In this document: one piece after another, positions 49,717 to 58,725 of the stretch
Numbering within the stretch: position 1 is the stretch's first letter
Layout of the letters: each line of letters starts with the position of its first letter
The notes under the pieces: model-generated
Told to the model about the DNA's origin: nothing
Databases searched by the model: none
Seen by the model: the letters and a program-made list of their open reading frames with translations, nothing else
From: Psychromonas sp. CNPT3
Lineage (GTDB): Bacteria > Pseudomonadota > Gammaproteobacteria > Enterobacterales > Psychromonadaceae
Reading direction: 5' to 3'
Assembly (NCBI RefSeq): GCF_000153405.2
Contig: NC_020802.1
Coordinates: 453,883 to 517,882, forward strand
DNA length: 64,000 nucleotides
Made by a program: the position numbers and the translations under genes

Positions 49717-50997
49717 ATGAGTTTTGACTCCCTTGGTTTACCTGAAGAGTTGTTACGTGCAGTAAAAGAGCAAGGCTACACTAAGCCTTCACCCATCCAA
49801 GAACAAGCAATACCGGTTATATTATCTGGTAAAGATGTGATGGCAGCCGCGCAAACGGGCACCGGTAAAACCGCTGGATTTACCTTGCCTTTATTGGCAA
49901 ACTTAATGAAGGGAGAGCGTGCTAAAGCAAACCAAGTGCGTGTGTTAATTTTAACGCCTACGCGCGAGCTCGCCGCACAAATTCATGAAAGTGTTTGTAA
50001 TTATGGTCAAAATTTACCACTGCGCTCTGCGGTTGTTTTTGGTGGCGTTAAAATAAACCCACAAATGCAATTATTACGCAGAGGGGTTGATGTATTAGTT
50101 GCAACGCCAGGGCGTCTATTAGATCTTTACCAACAAAATGCAGTACGTTTTAAGCAATTAGAAGTATTGGTACTTGATGAAGCCGATAGAATGTTAGATA
50201 TGGGCTTTATTCATGATATTAAACGTATCATTAAATTTTTACCTGAGAAACGCCAAAATTTACTTTTCTCTGCGACGTTTTCAAATGATATTCGTAAATT
50301 GGCAAAAGGGTTGGTAAATGATCCTGTTGAAATTTCAGTTAGCCCTCGTAATACAACGGCTGAAAGTGTAACGCAGTTTATTTATGAAGTAGATAAAACT
50401 AAAAAATCCCCATTACTAAGCACTTTAATCAAAGAAAATAAGTGGAAACAAGTGTTGGTATTTTCAAAGACAAAGCATGGTGCCAATCGCTTAGTTAAAC
50501 AACTTGAAGGACGTGGCATTCTTTCTGCTGCTATCCATGGTAATAAAAGCCAAGCGGCAAGAACGCGCGCATTAGCCTCTTTTAAAGAAGGTAAAATCAC
50601 GGTGTTAGTGGCAACCGATATTGCTGCTCGTGGTATTGATATTGACCAATTAGAGCAAGTGGTTAACTTTGATTTGCCTCATGTGAGCGAAGATTATGTG
50701 CATCGTATTGGGCGTACTGGCCGAGCAGGTAATAAAGGCGAAGCTATCTCTTTAGTTTGCGAAGATGAATTTAAACTATTAAAAGATATTGAAAAATTAA
50801 TTAAAAAAATCATTCCTCGTAAGGTTCAGCCGGGTTTTGAGCCAGGTACGCCTTTACCGCCATCGGTGTTAGATTCGCGCGAAGCGAAGCCTAAAAAGCC
50901 TAAAAAACCGAGAGTAGAGCATAAAGATGGGCAACGCACCGGAGCCAATAACGGTGCAAGACAAAGCCGAGTACGTAGTAATTTTGTCGGTAAATAA
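49717..50997 (+). CDS. rhlE: DEAD-box RNA helicase RhlE
   Basis: An ATP-dependent RNA helicase of the RhlE group, linked to ribosome assembly and cold adaptation. The 426-residue protein shows the Q motif ([13 protein letters not shown]), Walker [10 protein letters not shown] near residue 48, PTRELA, the DEAD box VLDEADRM near 154, SAT in LLFSATFS and [10 protein letters not shown] near 330. The tail after about residue 375 is Lys/Arg-rich and likely binds RNA non-specifically. A terminator follows immediately. Confidence 0.95.
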   Translation: MSFDSLGLPEELLRAVKEQGYTKPSPIQEQAIPVILSGKDVMAAAQTGTGKTAGFTLPLLANLMKGERAKANQVRVLILTPTRELAAQIHESVCNYGQNLPLRSAVVFGGVKINPQMQLLRRGVDVLVATPGRLLDLYQQNAVRFKQLEVLVLDEADRMLDMGFIHDIKRIIKFLPEKRQNLLFSATFSNDIRKLAKGLVNDPVEISVSPRNTTAESVTQFIYEVDKTKKSPLLSTLIKENKWKQVLVFSKTKHGANRLVKQLEGRGILSAAIHGNKSQAARTRALASFKEGKITVLVATDIAARGIDIDQLEQVVNFDLPHVSEDYVHRIGRTGRAGNKGEAISLVCEDEFKLLKDIEKLIKKIIPRKVQPGFEPGTPLPPSVLDSREAKPKKPKKPRVEHKDGQRTGANNGARQSRVRSNFVGK

Positions 50998-51002
50998 TAA
51001 AA

Positions 51003-51022
51003 AAACGCTCTAAGGAGCGTTT
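51003..51022 (+). terminator. Terminator after rhlE
   Basis: AAACGCTC and GAGCGTTT pair around TAAG, followed by a T-run, directly after the rhlE stop. Confidence 0.87.
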
Positions 51023-51117
51023 TTTTATGTCTGTATTTTGTGTCAGTTGTTATGGCTTGTTGATTGTAAATAAAGTGAGCTTGTGAGAGGCTTAATCAAT
51101 AATAAGGAGCGTCTACT

Positions 51118-51591
51118 ATGAAAAAAATTGCAATTTTTGCGGATGTGCAAAATATTTATTATACCTCTCGTGATGCGTATAAAAAATCATTTAACTATCG
51201 TAAGTTATGGCAACAGATTAAAGAGCAAGGGGATATTTGTTATGCCTTTGCTTATGCAATTGATAAAGGTGATAGGCAACAACAAAAATTTCAAGATGTA
51301 TTACGCCATCTCGGCTTTGAAATAAAATTAAAGCCTTATATTCAGCGTTGTGATGGCAGTGCAAAAGGAGATTGGGATGTTGGGATCACCATTGATATTA
51401 TGCAAATAGCGCCACGGGTTGATTGTATTATTTTACTTTCGGGGGATGGTGATTTTGCTATTTTATTAGAGACTGTCAATAAACGCGATAAGGTAGAAAC
51501 ACAAGTATATGGTGTGCCTAAGTACACTGCAAAAGCACTGATCGACAGTTGCAGTGTGTTTAATCCGATTGGAACTTCGCTTTTATTATAA
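51118..51591 (+). CDS. NYN-domain (LabA-like) protein
   Basis: A 157-residue protein made of a single NYN domain, a PIN-like metal-dependent fold found in predicted RNases and LabA proteins. The acidic set is visible: FADVQNIYY (Asp8 and Asn11), [16 protein letters not shown] near residue 85 and [13 protein letters not shown] near 108. RNA processing is likely but not shown for this group. AAGGAG precedes ATG 51118. Its 3' end overlaps the convergent udk by 6 bases, so the two transcripts must overlap. Confidence 0.88.
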   Translation: MKKIAIFADVQNIYYTSRDAYKKSFNYRKLWQQIKEQGDICYAFAYAIDKGDRQQQKFQDVLRHLGFEIKLKPYIQRCDGSAKGDWDVGITIDIMQIAPRVDCIILLSGDGDFAILLETVNKRDKVETQVYGVPKYTAKALIDSCSVFNPIGTSLLL

Positions 51592-52221
51592 AAGGTTCAA
51601 AATTCTCGCTTTAAGCATCTCAATCGCAATACGGTTTTTGCCTCCACGCGGGATGATCACATCTGCATGTTGTTTTGAAGGTTCAATAAATTGAACATAC
51701 ATTGGGCGCACGGTTCTTTGATATTGACTCAGTACTGATTCCATCGTGCGTCCGCGCTCTGCAACATCGCGACTTAAACGTCGTAACAAACAGATATCAA
51801 GTGGCGTATCCATAAAAATACTGGCATGAAATTGGTCACGTAAAGGCGGTGAGCTCAGCAGTAAAATACCTTCAAGAATGATCACTTTTTTCGGGTAGAT
51901 AGTGGTACAACTTGGTAATCGATTATGCGTATTGTAACAATACTGTGGAATATCAACGGATTTCCCTTGGATCAACTGTTGTAAGTGCGTATTAAGTAAT
52001 TCATGATCGAGTGAGTTTGGATGGTCATAGTTTGTTTTTAAGCGCTCATCCATTGTCATATGCGATTGATCTTTGTAATAGCAATCTTCAGAGATGATCG
52101 CAATTTTGGCTTCTCCAAGATCTGATTTTAACTCTTCAAAAATAGTATTTGCAATGAGGCTTTTCCCAGAGGCCGAAGCTCCGGCAATTGCAATAATTAA
52201 ACAATCAGATTTATTTGGCAT
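51586..52221 (-). CDS. udk: Uridine kinase
   Basis: Udk phosphorylates uridine and cytidine in pyrimidine salvage. The 211-residue protein has Walker [12 protein letters not shown] near residue 17, the substrate-binding stretch [11 protein letters not shown] near 48, NYDHPNSLD near 66 and the lid region [17 protein letters not shown] near 155. ATG 52221 ([10 protein letters not shown]) is preferred to the longer frame from 52266 since the P-loop then lies at the usual distance. It is single and convergent with the NYN gene. Confidence 0.95.
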   Translation of the reverse strand: MPNKSDCLIIAIAGASASGKSLIANTIFEELKSDLGEAKIAIISEDCYYKDQSHMTMDERLKTNYDHPNSLDHELLNTHLQQLIQGKSVDIPQYCYNTHNRLPSCTTIYPKKVIILEGILLLSSPPLRDQFHASIFMDTPLDICLLRRLSRDVAERGRTMESVLSQYQRTVRPMYVQFIEPSKQHADVIIPRGGKNRIAIEMLKARILNLL

Positions 52222-52457
52222 AACGATAAAACCTTTATAGGTAAGTAATGAAAAGGAAGCGCACATTCATGTTAGATGATGGAGCAAATGTTGCGCCGTA
52301 TACTACAGGAATCCGCTTCGCTGTCAGCAAAAAGACGCTGGTTTAGTTAAAGTTGCTTTTTAATTGCTTTTAAAGGTAATCTAACAGCCTATTTATATGA
52401 TTTGGAACAACTCAGGTCATTCATCGTTTTGTTAAAGAAAATAAAAATAAGGGTAAT

Positions 52458-53615
52458 ATGATCAATTCAAAATTAATGGGTGGGACGTTATTAATTGCAG
52501 GAACAGCCGTCGGAGCTGGAATGTTAGCTATTCCAATGGTATTAGCGCAGTTTGGGCTACTTTGGGGTACATTGTTAATGTTGTTTATTTGGCTGGGTAC
52601 AACGTATGCAGCCCTATTATTACTGGAGGCAACCTTAAAATCAGGTGGTGGCCTGGGCATGAATAGTATTGCACGTAAAACCTTAGGAAAAGGTGGGCAA
52701 TTACTGACTAATGCATTGTTATATGCTTTGGTTGTCTGCTTGATGATAGCTTATATCGTCAGTGCAGGAGATATCTTACAACAACTATTAAATCGTTTTT
52801 CAATACAAATCAGTTTACTACAAAGCCAAATTATATTTACGGGCGTCAGTGCATTTTTTATTGCACAAGGAACTGCGATGATTGATAAATTAAATCGTCT
52901 TTTATTTTTCGTGATGATTTCAGCATTATTGCTTATTTTAATTTATTTATTACCGAATATGGCATTGGATAATATATTACAAGTCAGTAATCAGAATAAA
53001 ATAGAATTGATTAAAAATAGTGCGGTATTATTTACCAGTTTTGGTTTTATGGTCGTGATCCCCTCTGTCGTCAAATATAATCAAGAAGCCACCCATAAGC
53101 AGTTACGTAATATGGTCGTTATCGGCTCAACAATACCGCTTTTTTGTTATCTCTTATGGCTTTATGCAGTAGCGGGTAATTTACCTCTGCATCAATTAGT
53201 GCATTTTTCAAATGTCTCTGATTTAATTTCGATCTTAGGAAAAACACATAAAAACTTAGAAATGTTTTTAAGCTTATTCACCAGTCTAGCGATTTTAACC
53301 TCATTTATTGGCGTATCCATGTCACTCTTTGATCAAAATAGAGATCTATTTGAAAAAAATCGTTTTGTTACTGCTGTGATCACGTTCTCTTTACCTATGT
53401 TTGGCGCTATATGGGCACAAGATCAATTCATTGGTGTATTGGCCTATGCCGGTTTAATTTTAGTGTTTTTAGCTATTTTTATTCCCTTAGCAATGGTAAG
53501 ACAAATACGTATTAATAAAATCAACGTTACATATTATCAAGTGTGTGGCGGATCTCTCTCTTTAGCTGTTTGCTTTTTGTTTGGTCTGTTTTTATTAGTC
53601 TCACAACTTATATAA
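52458..53615 (+). CDS. Aromatic amino acid permease (TyrP/Mtr family)
   Basis: A 385-residue inner-membrane transporter of the hydroxy/aromatic amino acid permease family with about 11 hydrophobic segments. GTLLIAGTAVGAGMLAIPM in the first segment is the family signature (substrate and ion contact), and FTSFGFMVVIPSVVKYNQE near residue 200 is the conserved loop. Tyrosine or tryptophan uptake is likely; the members TyrP, Mtr and TnaB cannot be separated by eye. GGGTAA precedes the ATG. The FKBP gene follows after 17 bp. Confidence 0.88.
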   Translation: MINSKLMGGTLLIAGTAVGAGMLAIPMVLAQFGLLWGTLLMLFIWLGTTYAALLLLEATLKSGGGLGMNSIARKTLGKGGQLLTNALLYALVVCLMIAYIVSAGDILQQLLNRFSIQISLLQSQIIFTGVSAFFIAQGTAMIDKLNRLLFFVMISALLLILIYLLPNMALDNILQVSNQNKIELIKNSAVLFTSFGFMVVIPSVVKYNQEATHKQLRNMVVIGSTIPLFCYLLWLYAVAGNLPLHQLVHFSNVSDLISILGKTHKNLEMFLSLFTSLAILTSFIGVSMSLFDQNRDLFEKNRFVTAVITFSLPMFGAIWAQDQFIGVLAYAGLILVFLAIFIPLAMVRQIRINKINVTYYQVCGGSLSLAVCFLFGLFLLVSQLI

Positions 53616-53632
53616 ATTAAAAGGGATACATA

Positions 53633-54103
53633 GTGTCTAAAACTCTGATTATTATTATTGTGCTTGTTGGTTTGTTTTTTATATTTCAACATTTTACAAG
53701 TTCTAAAAATGCAGCCCAAAACATTAAAATTGGTGCTGATTTTTTAACAGAAAACAAATTAAAAGAGGGCGTTAAAAGTACTGCCTCTGGATTGCAATAT
53801 GAGATCCTAACTGCGGGTAGTGGCGAAACGCATCCTGATAAGAAAACCAAAGTGACGGTGCATTATCATGGCACGTTATTAGATGGTACTGTTTTTGATA
53901 GTTCGGTCGATCGAGGTGAGCCAATTTCGTTTAAATTAAATCAAGTGATCAAAGGTTGGACTGAAGGGGTACAACTAATGGTTGAAGGAGATAAATTTCG
54001 TTTTTATATCCCGAGTGATTTAGCGTATGGATCCCGCAGTACGGGTAAAATATCTGCAGGATCTTTGTTAATTTTTGAAGTTGAATTAATAAAAATCAAT
54101 TAA
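53633..54103 (+). CDS. Membrane-anchored FKBP-type peptidyl-prolyl isomerase
   Basis: A 156-residue protein with an N-terminal membrane anchor or uncleaved signal (residues 4-20, TLIIIIVLVGLFFIFQ) and a complete FKBP domain: ASGLQYEILTAGSGE, VTVHYHGTLLDGTVFDSSVDRGEP, VIKGWTEGVQLM and DLAYGSR hold the usual aromatic active-site residues. It is like FklB/FkpA without their dimerisation domain, placing an isomerase at the periplasmic face. GTG start at 53633 with AAGGG before it. It lies 17 bp after the permease gene and converges closely on sdaA. Confidence 0.88.
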   Translation: MSKTLIIIIVLVGLFFIFQHFTSSKNAAQNIKIGADFLTENKLKEGVKSTASGLQYEILTAGSGETHPDKKTKVTVHYHGTLLDGTVFDSSVDRGEPISFKLNQVIKGWTEGVQLMVEGDKFRFYIPSDLAYGSRSTGKISAGSLLIFEVELIKIN

Positions 54104-54123
54104 TCCAAGCATCAATATTAATG

Positions 54124-55494
54124 TTACTCGCAAGGTGGGGCTAAGTGGATCATTGCTAGCCCGCCTAGCGATGTTTCACGATATTTTCGGTTCATATCTT
54201 TACCCGTACGATACATAGTTTCAATCACTTTATCTAAAGAGATAAGGGACTTGCTATTACGTTTTAAAGCCATGCGTGAGGCATTAATTGCTTTCAGGGC
54301 GCCCATAGCATTACGCTCAATACAAGGGATTTGTACTAAACCACCGATAGGATCGCAGGTCATACCTAACGAATGTTCCATCGCAATTTCAGCTGCAATA
54401 CAAATTTGCTCATTCGTACCACCACGAATAGCCGTTAAACCAGCAGCCGCCATAGAGGCTGAAACACCGATTTCACCTTGGCAACCCACCTCTGCACCAG
54501 AAATAGAAGCATTCACCTTATAGAGCATCCCAATGGCTGCTGATACCGCTAAAAAGTCTCTGCGTTGCGCTTTGCTCAGTTCTTGGATAAATTGATTGTA
54601 ATACATCATTACGGCGGGAATAACACCTGCCGCGCCATTAGTCGGAGAGGTCACAACTTGTCCGCCGGCTGCATTTTCTTCACTAATAGCAAACGCATAA
54701 AGGTTGATCCAATCTAAAATTTCCATCGGATCATTGCTTATATTAGCATTGCTTTGTAAGTTTTTAAGTAGGGCTGGCGCGCGTCGAATAACATTAAGAC
54801 CCCCTTCTAAAACACCTTCTGTTTTTAGGCCTCGCTCTAAACATAAGGAAATAACTTTCCAAATTTTCTCTGTTTTTGCTTCTATTTCTTCAGCGCTACG
54901 GTAGCTAAGTTCGTTTCTTTGAATCAAAGTGCCGATGCTAAGGCCCGCTGTATCGGCAAGTGTTAACAAGCTGTCTGCGGATGTAAACGGGAAAGCAAGC
55001 TTAACACTTTGAGCGCTATTCTTATCGGTCATTTGCGCTTCAGTCTTGATAAAGCCGCCACCAATAGAATAGTAAACTTCTTTTTCTAATAGATTATCTT
55101 CTTTGTCAAATGCACTGATAGACATGCCATTTTCATGTAAAGGCAGACTTTCCGTGTGGAAAATAATACAGAGTTCAGGATCAAACGTGATCTCTTTTTT
55201 GCCTAATAATGAAAGTGTTTTTTCTGTTTTACAGTCATTAAAAATCTTATTTGCTGTGTTGCTTTTAATGTTCTCAGGTTGAAAACCCACTAAGCCTAAA
55301 ATAATCGCTTTATCGGTATGATGACCTTTTCCAGTGAGGGAAAGAGATCCATAAAGATCAACTTGTAGTCGTTCAATATGGGTCAGTTTATCGGTAATTA
55401 ATTGGGTGAATTGATAGCCTGCAATCATAGGGCCATTGGTATGAGAGCTAGATGGCCCGATACCAATTTTGTAAATATCAAAAATGGATAGCAT
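54124..55494 (-). CDS. sdaA: L-serine dehydratase (iron-sulfur type)
   Basis: The enzyme deaminates L-serine to pyruvate and ammonia. The 456-residue single-chain form has the N-terminal beta domain ([20 protein letters not shown] near residue 6) and the C-terminal alpha domain, whose [4Fe-4S] cysteines are in [32 protein letters not shown] and the tail. ATG 55494 ([11 protein letters not shown]) follows AGGAA and matches the family start. The assignment to SdaA rather than SdaB is not certain. A five-copy GTTGATT repeat lies 60 bp upstream. Confidence 0.93.
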   Translation of the reverse strand: MLSIFDIYKIGIGPSSSHTNGPMIAGYQFTQLITDKLTHIERLQVDLYGSLSLTGKGHHTDKAIILGLVGFQPENIKSNTANKIFNDCKTEKTLSLLGKKEITFDPELCIIFHTESLPLHENGMSISAFDKEDNLLEKEVYYSIGGGFIKTEAQMTDKNSAQSVKLAFPFTSADSLLTLADTAGLSIGTLIQRNELSYRSAEEIEAKTEKIWKVISLCLERGLKTEGVLEGGLNVIRRAPALLKNLQSNANISNDPMEILDWINLYAFAISEENAAGGQVVTSPTNGAAGVIPAVMMYYNQFIQELSKAQRRDFLAVSAAIGMLYKVNASISGAEVGCQGEIGVSASMAAAGLTAIRGGTNEQICIAAEIAMEHSLGMTCDPIGGLVQIPCIERNAMGALKAINASRMALKRNSKSLISLDKVIETMYRTGKDMNRKYRETSLGGLAMIHLAPPCE

Positions 55495-55553
55495 AATGTT
55501 TCCTGATCTAATGTTATTCAATCACCACGTTGGAGGTGTTTAACTTTCAAATT

Positions 55554-55588
55554 GTTGATTGTTGATTGTTGATTGTTGATTGTTGATT
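55554..55588. repeat. Five tandem copies of a 7-bp repeat upstream of sdaA
   Basis: GTTGATT is repeated perfectly five times, 60-94 bp before the sdaA start, where promoter elements are expected. Confidence 0.95.
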
Positions 55589-55668
55589 GATAATTCAATG
55601 ACAACCAAGTGTGTTAGTACTTACTTAGTAGCCGTGAGTATACATTGTTTTTATGTTTCATTAATGAG

Positions 55669-56061
55669 CTAAGGTTGAATTTTGGCTTGTTTTTTTAACT
55701 CAGCATCAAAATCATAGACATATGAGATCAAGCCCTCACAATGTTGGGTTGGAAAGATAACTAAAAGTAATTCATCTTCTTCTAAACCAGGGGTCCAAAG
55801 CTTGTGCCATTGTTCTAACGAAATAGGGCTTGCCGTGCAGTGAGACCACTCTTCCGTTGCCCAAGCTAAGGCAAACTCTTCATTAGGCCAAACGGGTACA
55901 CAGTCTTCATCTTCACTATTAAGCATCACGCTACCGTACTCATCAATGAGTAACCAAATTTGTTGGTTTTTTAACACTTCTTCTAAAAAATATTGGTATC
56001 GATTTTTAGCGTTTTTTTGTTGTATAGATTCAACATCTTTTGGGGTTAATGTGCTATTCAT
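55669..56061 (-). CDS. DUF2750 protein
   Basis: A 130-residue soluble acidic protein of the DUF2750 family, recognised by WLLIDEYGSVMLNSEDEDCVPVWPNEEFALAWATEEW and the SLEQWHKLWTPGLEEDELLLVIFP stretch. Family members are small cytosolic proteins of unknown function; the conserved Trp/acidic pattern resembles immunity-like or SMI1-type folds only loosely. ATG 56061 follows AAAGGT; the frame opens at 56094 without support. It is on the same strand as sdaA but 175 bp before it. Confidence 0.8.
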   Translation of the reverse strand: MNSTLTPKDVESIQQKNAKNRYQYFLEEVLKNQQIWLLIDEYGSVMLNSEDEDCVPVWPNEEFALAWATEEWSHCTASPISLEQWHKLWTPGLEEDELLLVIFPTQHCEGLISYVYDFDAELKKQAKIQP

Positions 56062-56230
56062 ATGTTTACCTTTTTGCAATGCGATATGGTTCAAGCGTAG
56101 TTTGCATTATATAGCATGACAAGCGCTATTTTAGCGAGTTATAAAAGGTGAAATGAAGACGTTGTACCAAGCTTGATGAGTTTTTTCTCTTTTAAGAAGA
56201 TATCGGTTATATTTTTTTCATTTATCTTTT

Positions 56231-56255
56231 AAAATGCGGACAAAATCCGCATTTT
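56231..56255 (-). terminator. Terminator at the queG 3' end
   Basis: AAAATGCGGA and TCCGCATTTT form a perfect 10-bp stem with a 5-base loop; the T's of the right arm serve as the tail on the minus strand. The stem includes the queG stop codon. Confidence 0.6.
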
Positions 56256-57423
56256 AGGCATCACGCGGTAGGCCTTTTTCGATACTGCGTACTAATCGAT
56301 TAGTCAGGCGCTCGTTGTGAATGGGAATATTTTGTTGGTGTTGCTCTAACGCCCATTGTATGTGCTCATTAACCAATGCATCATCGCTATTTTTTAATTT
56401 TAATTGTAGGGCTTGCACCGTTTCAACATGACAAGGTGCGTTACCCAGAGCGACGGCGATATTACGCAGCCAACGTTGATAGCCAATACGGCGAATAGGA
56501 GAACCTTCGGTATTTGTTAAAAATTCTTTTTCAGTCCACGCAAACAAGTCTAATAAAGGTTGCTCTTTGAGCTGCGAACGCGCTTGAAAATCAGCTTCTT
56601 GCGTTGTATTAGAAAAACGGTTCCAAGGACAAATTAACTGGCAGTCATCACAACCGTATATCCGATTTCCTAATGCCTTACGAAATTCAACGGGAATAGC
56701 ACCTTGTAATTCAATCGTTAGATATGAGATGCAGCGCCGTGCATCGACAACATAAGGCGCAACAATAGCGCCCGTTGGGCATATTTTAATGCAGGCAACG
56801 CATTGTCCACATTTTTCTTCGACGGGTTTATCAATAGGCAGTGCGAGATCAATTAATAGCTCACCGATAAAGAACCATGATCCGGTCTTCCCGTCAATAA
56901 GTAACGAGTGTTTTCCGACCCAGCCAAGGCCTGCTTTTTCTGCGAGAGGGCGCTCTAAAATAGGCGCGCTGTCAACAAAGGGGCGATAACCCAGTTTACC
57001 CACTTGTAATTCTATCTTTTGACCCAGTTGTTTGAGGCGTTTTCGTAATACCTTATGGTAATCACGGCCCAAGGCATAACGACTGATATAGGCATTATTT
57101 TTATTGCGTAATGTCCGTGCAAATTGTGCATCTTCTGGTAAATAATCCATACGCACGGATATCACGCGTAATGTACCCTGAAGTAACTCGGCAGGGCGAG
57201 CGCGCATCATGCCATGTTTTTGCATATAGTCCATTTCGCCGTGGTAGCCGTTATCTAACCATTGCTGTAACTTTTCTTCATGTGCACTAAGGTCAGTATC
57301 GGTGATACCAACATGTTGGAATCCCAACTCTTTCCCCCACATTTTTATGTCTTGAGCAAGACCAATCAGGCCAATATTTTCTGTGCTAGTAGGATTTTCT
57401 AAGATAGGTTCTGATTGGGTCAT
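56254..57423 (-). CDS. queG: Epoxyqueuosine reductase QueG
   Basis: QueG performs the final step of queuosine synthesis, reducing epoxyqueuosine in tRNA with cobalamin and two [4Fe-4S] clusters. The 389-residue protein has WGKELGFQHVGITDTDL near the N-terminus, GYHGEMDYM, the first ferredoxin-like set CGQCVACIKICPTGAI near residue 200 and the second CDDCQLICPWN near 258. ATG 57423 is chosen near the family start; the frame to 57474 adds unmatched residues. It is divergent from the nnrE remnant and tsaE, as queG, nnrE and tsaE are arranged in E. coli. Confidence 0.95.
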   Translation of the reverse strand: MTQSEPILENPTSTENIGLIGLAQDIKMWGKELGFQHVGITDTDLSAHEEKLQQWLDNGYHGEMDYMQKHGMMRARPAELLQGTLRVISVRMDYLPEDAQFARTLRNKNNAYISRYALGRDYHKVLRKRLKQLGQKIELQVGKLGYRPFVDSAPILERPLAEKAGLGWVGKHSLLIDGKTGSWFFIGELLIDLALPIDKPVEEKCGQCVACIKICPTGAIVAPYVVDARRCISYLTIELQGAIPVEFRKALGNRIYGCDDCQLICPWNRFSNTTQEADFQARSQLKEQPLLDLFAWTEKEFLTNTEGSPIRRIGYQRWLRNIAVALGNAPCHVETVQALQLKLKNSDDALVNEHIQWALEQHQQNIPIHNERLTNRLVRSIEKGLPRDA

Positions 57424-58266
57424 TTCATTCTCATAGAGTCTAACTTTATGGGCTTTGTTGTGTTTAAAATTCAAAGCAGTCTAGCACATTTTTTATATAC
57501 TAGGCAGCAGTAAAAATAGAGAGGAAGTGAGATTAAATTAACGAGGATATGGCCCATGGTTCACATTATCTTTCGGCGGGAAAAGTTTGGAATTTTACGG
57601 ACTTTAGTCATGTATTTATGCAACTTTTTTACATTTAAGCAGTCCTTCTTAATAATCGTAAGCGTATGGCTGAACAAATCGTAACTCAAGGGGGTATAAA
57701 TATTGTTTCGCTATAGGCATTCCAAGGTATGAGGATATCTGTTTTTTGGCCTTTTAAATCTCATTAAGTAGCTATGCCATGGTAAAAGTATTTACACAAG
57801 TGATAAATAAAAGCATATTACACAGTGAGCGATCTAAAATCAGGCTTCATTCTTTGATTCTTTGAGTGTCATTGATGCAGATGCATTTATTTATTCGTAT
57901 GATATGGGTATAAGTATCCATAAAAGAGTGCTTGTGTATTGGGTCTCTCTATCGCAGAAGTTGAATAATATCGCTATACTGCATCGGAGCATGACAACCT
58001 AATAATGCTGGATTGGTTATTTTAAAGGCGATGGAAGTTTAGTTTTTGATGGAAAGCAGATTGAAGTCGCAGATACAGGATGAATGGATATGCCCTGTGG
58101 TGGTATATAAGATGTTGTTTCTGCTATCATTGACTTCGTCGAATAAAGCTTAAACGCACCAGCGGTATGTATCCATGCTTTAGTAGAGCGTTTACCGTAA
58201 AAAAGAGCCTAGAGATTTATTAGGCAGTGATCTCTTCCCTTATATTAGGAAATTAGTAAACCCATA
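57424..58266. other. Long gap queG / tsaE, site of a decayed nnrE
   Basis: About 840 bp with no intact frame. From about 57618 to 58190 it reads as fragments of nnrE (annotated as a pseudogene). The first 190 bp presumably holds the queG promoter. Confidence 0.75.
57618..58190 (+). pseudogene. nnrE: Decayed NAD(P)HX repair enzyme gene nnrE
   Basis: No open frame survives, but pieces of NnrE (epimerase plus ADP-dependent dehydratase) can be read in order. RMAEQIVTQGGINIVSL at 57663-57712 resembles the NnrE N-terminus. VIDADAF at 57862-57882 matches the conserved DADAL motif. NAGLVILK at about 58004-58027, then KGDGSLVFDG in the next frame (one A lost from the A-run at 58024), and G-stop-MDMPCGGI-stop-DVVSAII at 58078-58131 align residue for residue with the dehydratase motif GNAGMATGGMGDVLSGII. 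At about 570 bp it is far shorter than the usual 1.5 kb, so large internal deletions occurred. The place, between divergent queG and tsaE, is where intact nnrE lies in E. coli. Confidence 0.85.
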
Positions 58267-58725
58267 ATGTTTGATTTATATAAAGAAAATTTAGTAGATG
58301 CAGAGCAAACGGTACTGTTTGGTAAACGTTTGAGTGCCGCATGTGACACTGCCATTTGTATTTATTTACACGGTGATTTAGGTGCTGGTAAAACCACGTT
58401 AACACGAGGTTTCATTCAAGGTTTAGGTCATAAAGGTCATGTTAAAAGCCCTACTTATACATTGGTAGAGCCTTACGAACTTGAAACTTGGACTGTTTAT
58501 CATTTTGATTTATATCGATTAGGCTCTCCTGAAGAATTAGAATTTATGGGTATCCGCGACTATTTTACAGATCAAAGTCATTGTCTTGTCGAATGGCCAG
58601 AGCGTGGAGAAGGCGTGTTAGCGCAAGCAGATATTGATTTAACATTACGTTATGTCGGTGAGCAACGCTGTATCGAATTGCAAGCAAATACAGAAAATGG
58701 CCAAAGAGTATTAAAAAAACTATGA
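58267..58725 (+). CDS. tsaE: tRNA threonylcarbamoyladenosine biosynthesis ATPase TsaE
   Basis: TsaE is the ATPase that drives the TsaBCDE cycle making t6A37 in ANN-decoding tRNAs. The 152-residue protein has Walker A HGDLGAGKTTLTRG near residue 36, KSPTYTLVEPYE near 65, and the conserved FDLYRLGSPEELEFMGIRDY and LVEWPERG stretches. Its stop overlaps the amiB start as ATGA. It now follows the nnrE remnant, which in relatives would be the gene before it. Confidence 0.95.
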   Translation: MFDLYKENLVDAEQTVLFGKRLSAACDTAICIYLHGDLGAGKTTLTRGFIQGLGHKGHVKSPTYTLVEPYELETWTVYHFDLYRLGSPEELEFMGIRDYFTDQSHCLVEWPERGEGVLAQADIDLTLRYVGEQRCIELQANTENGQRVLKKL

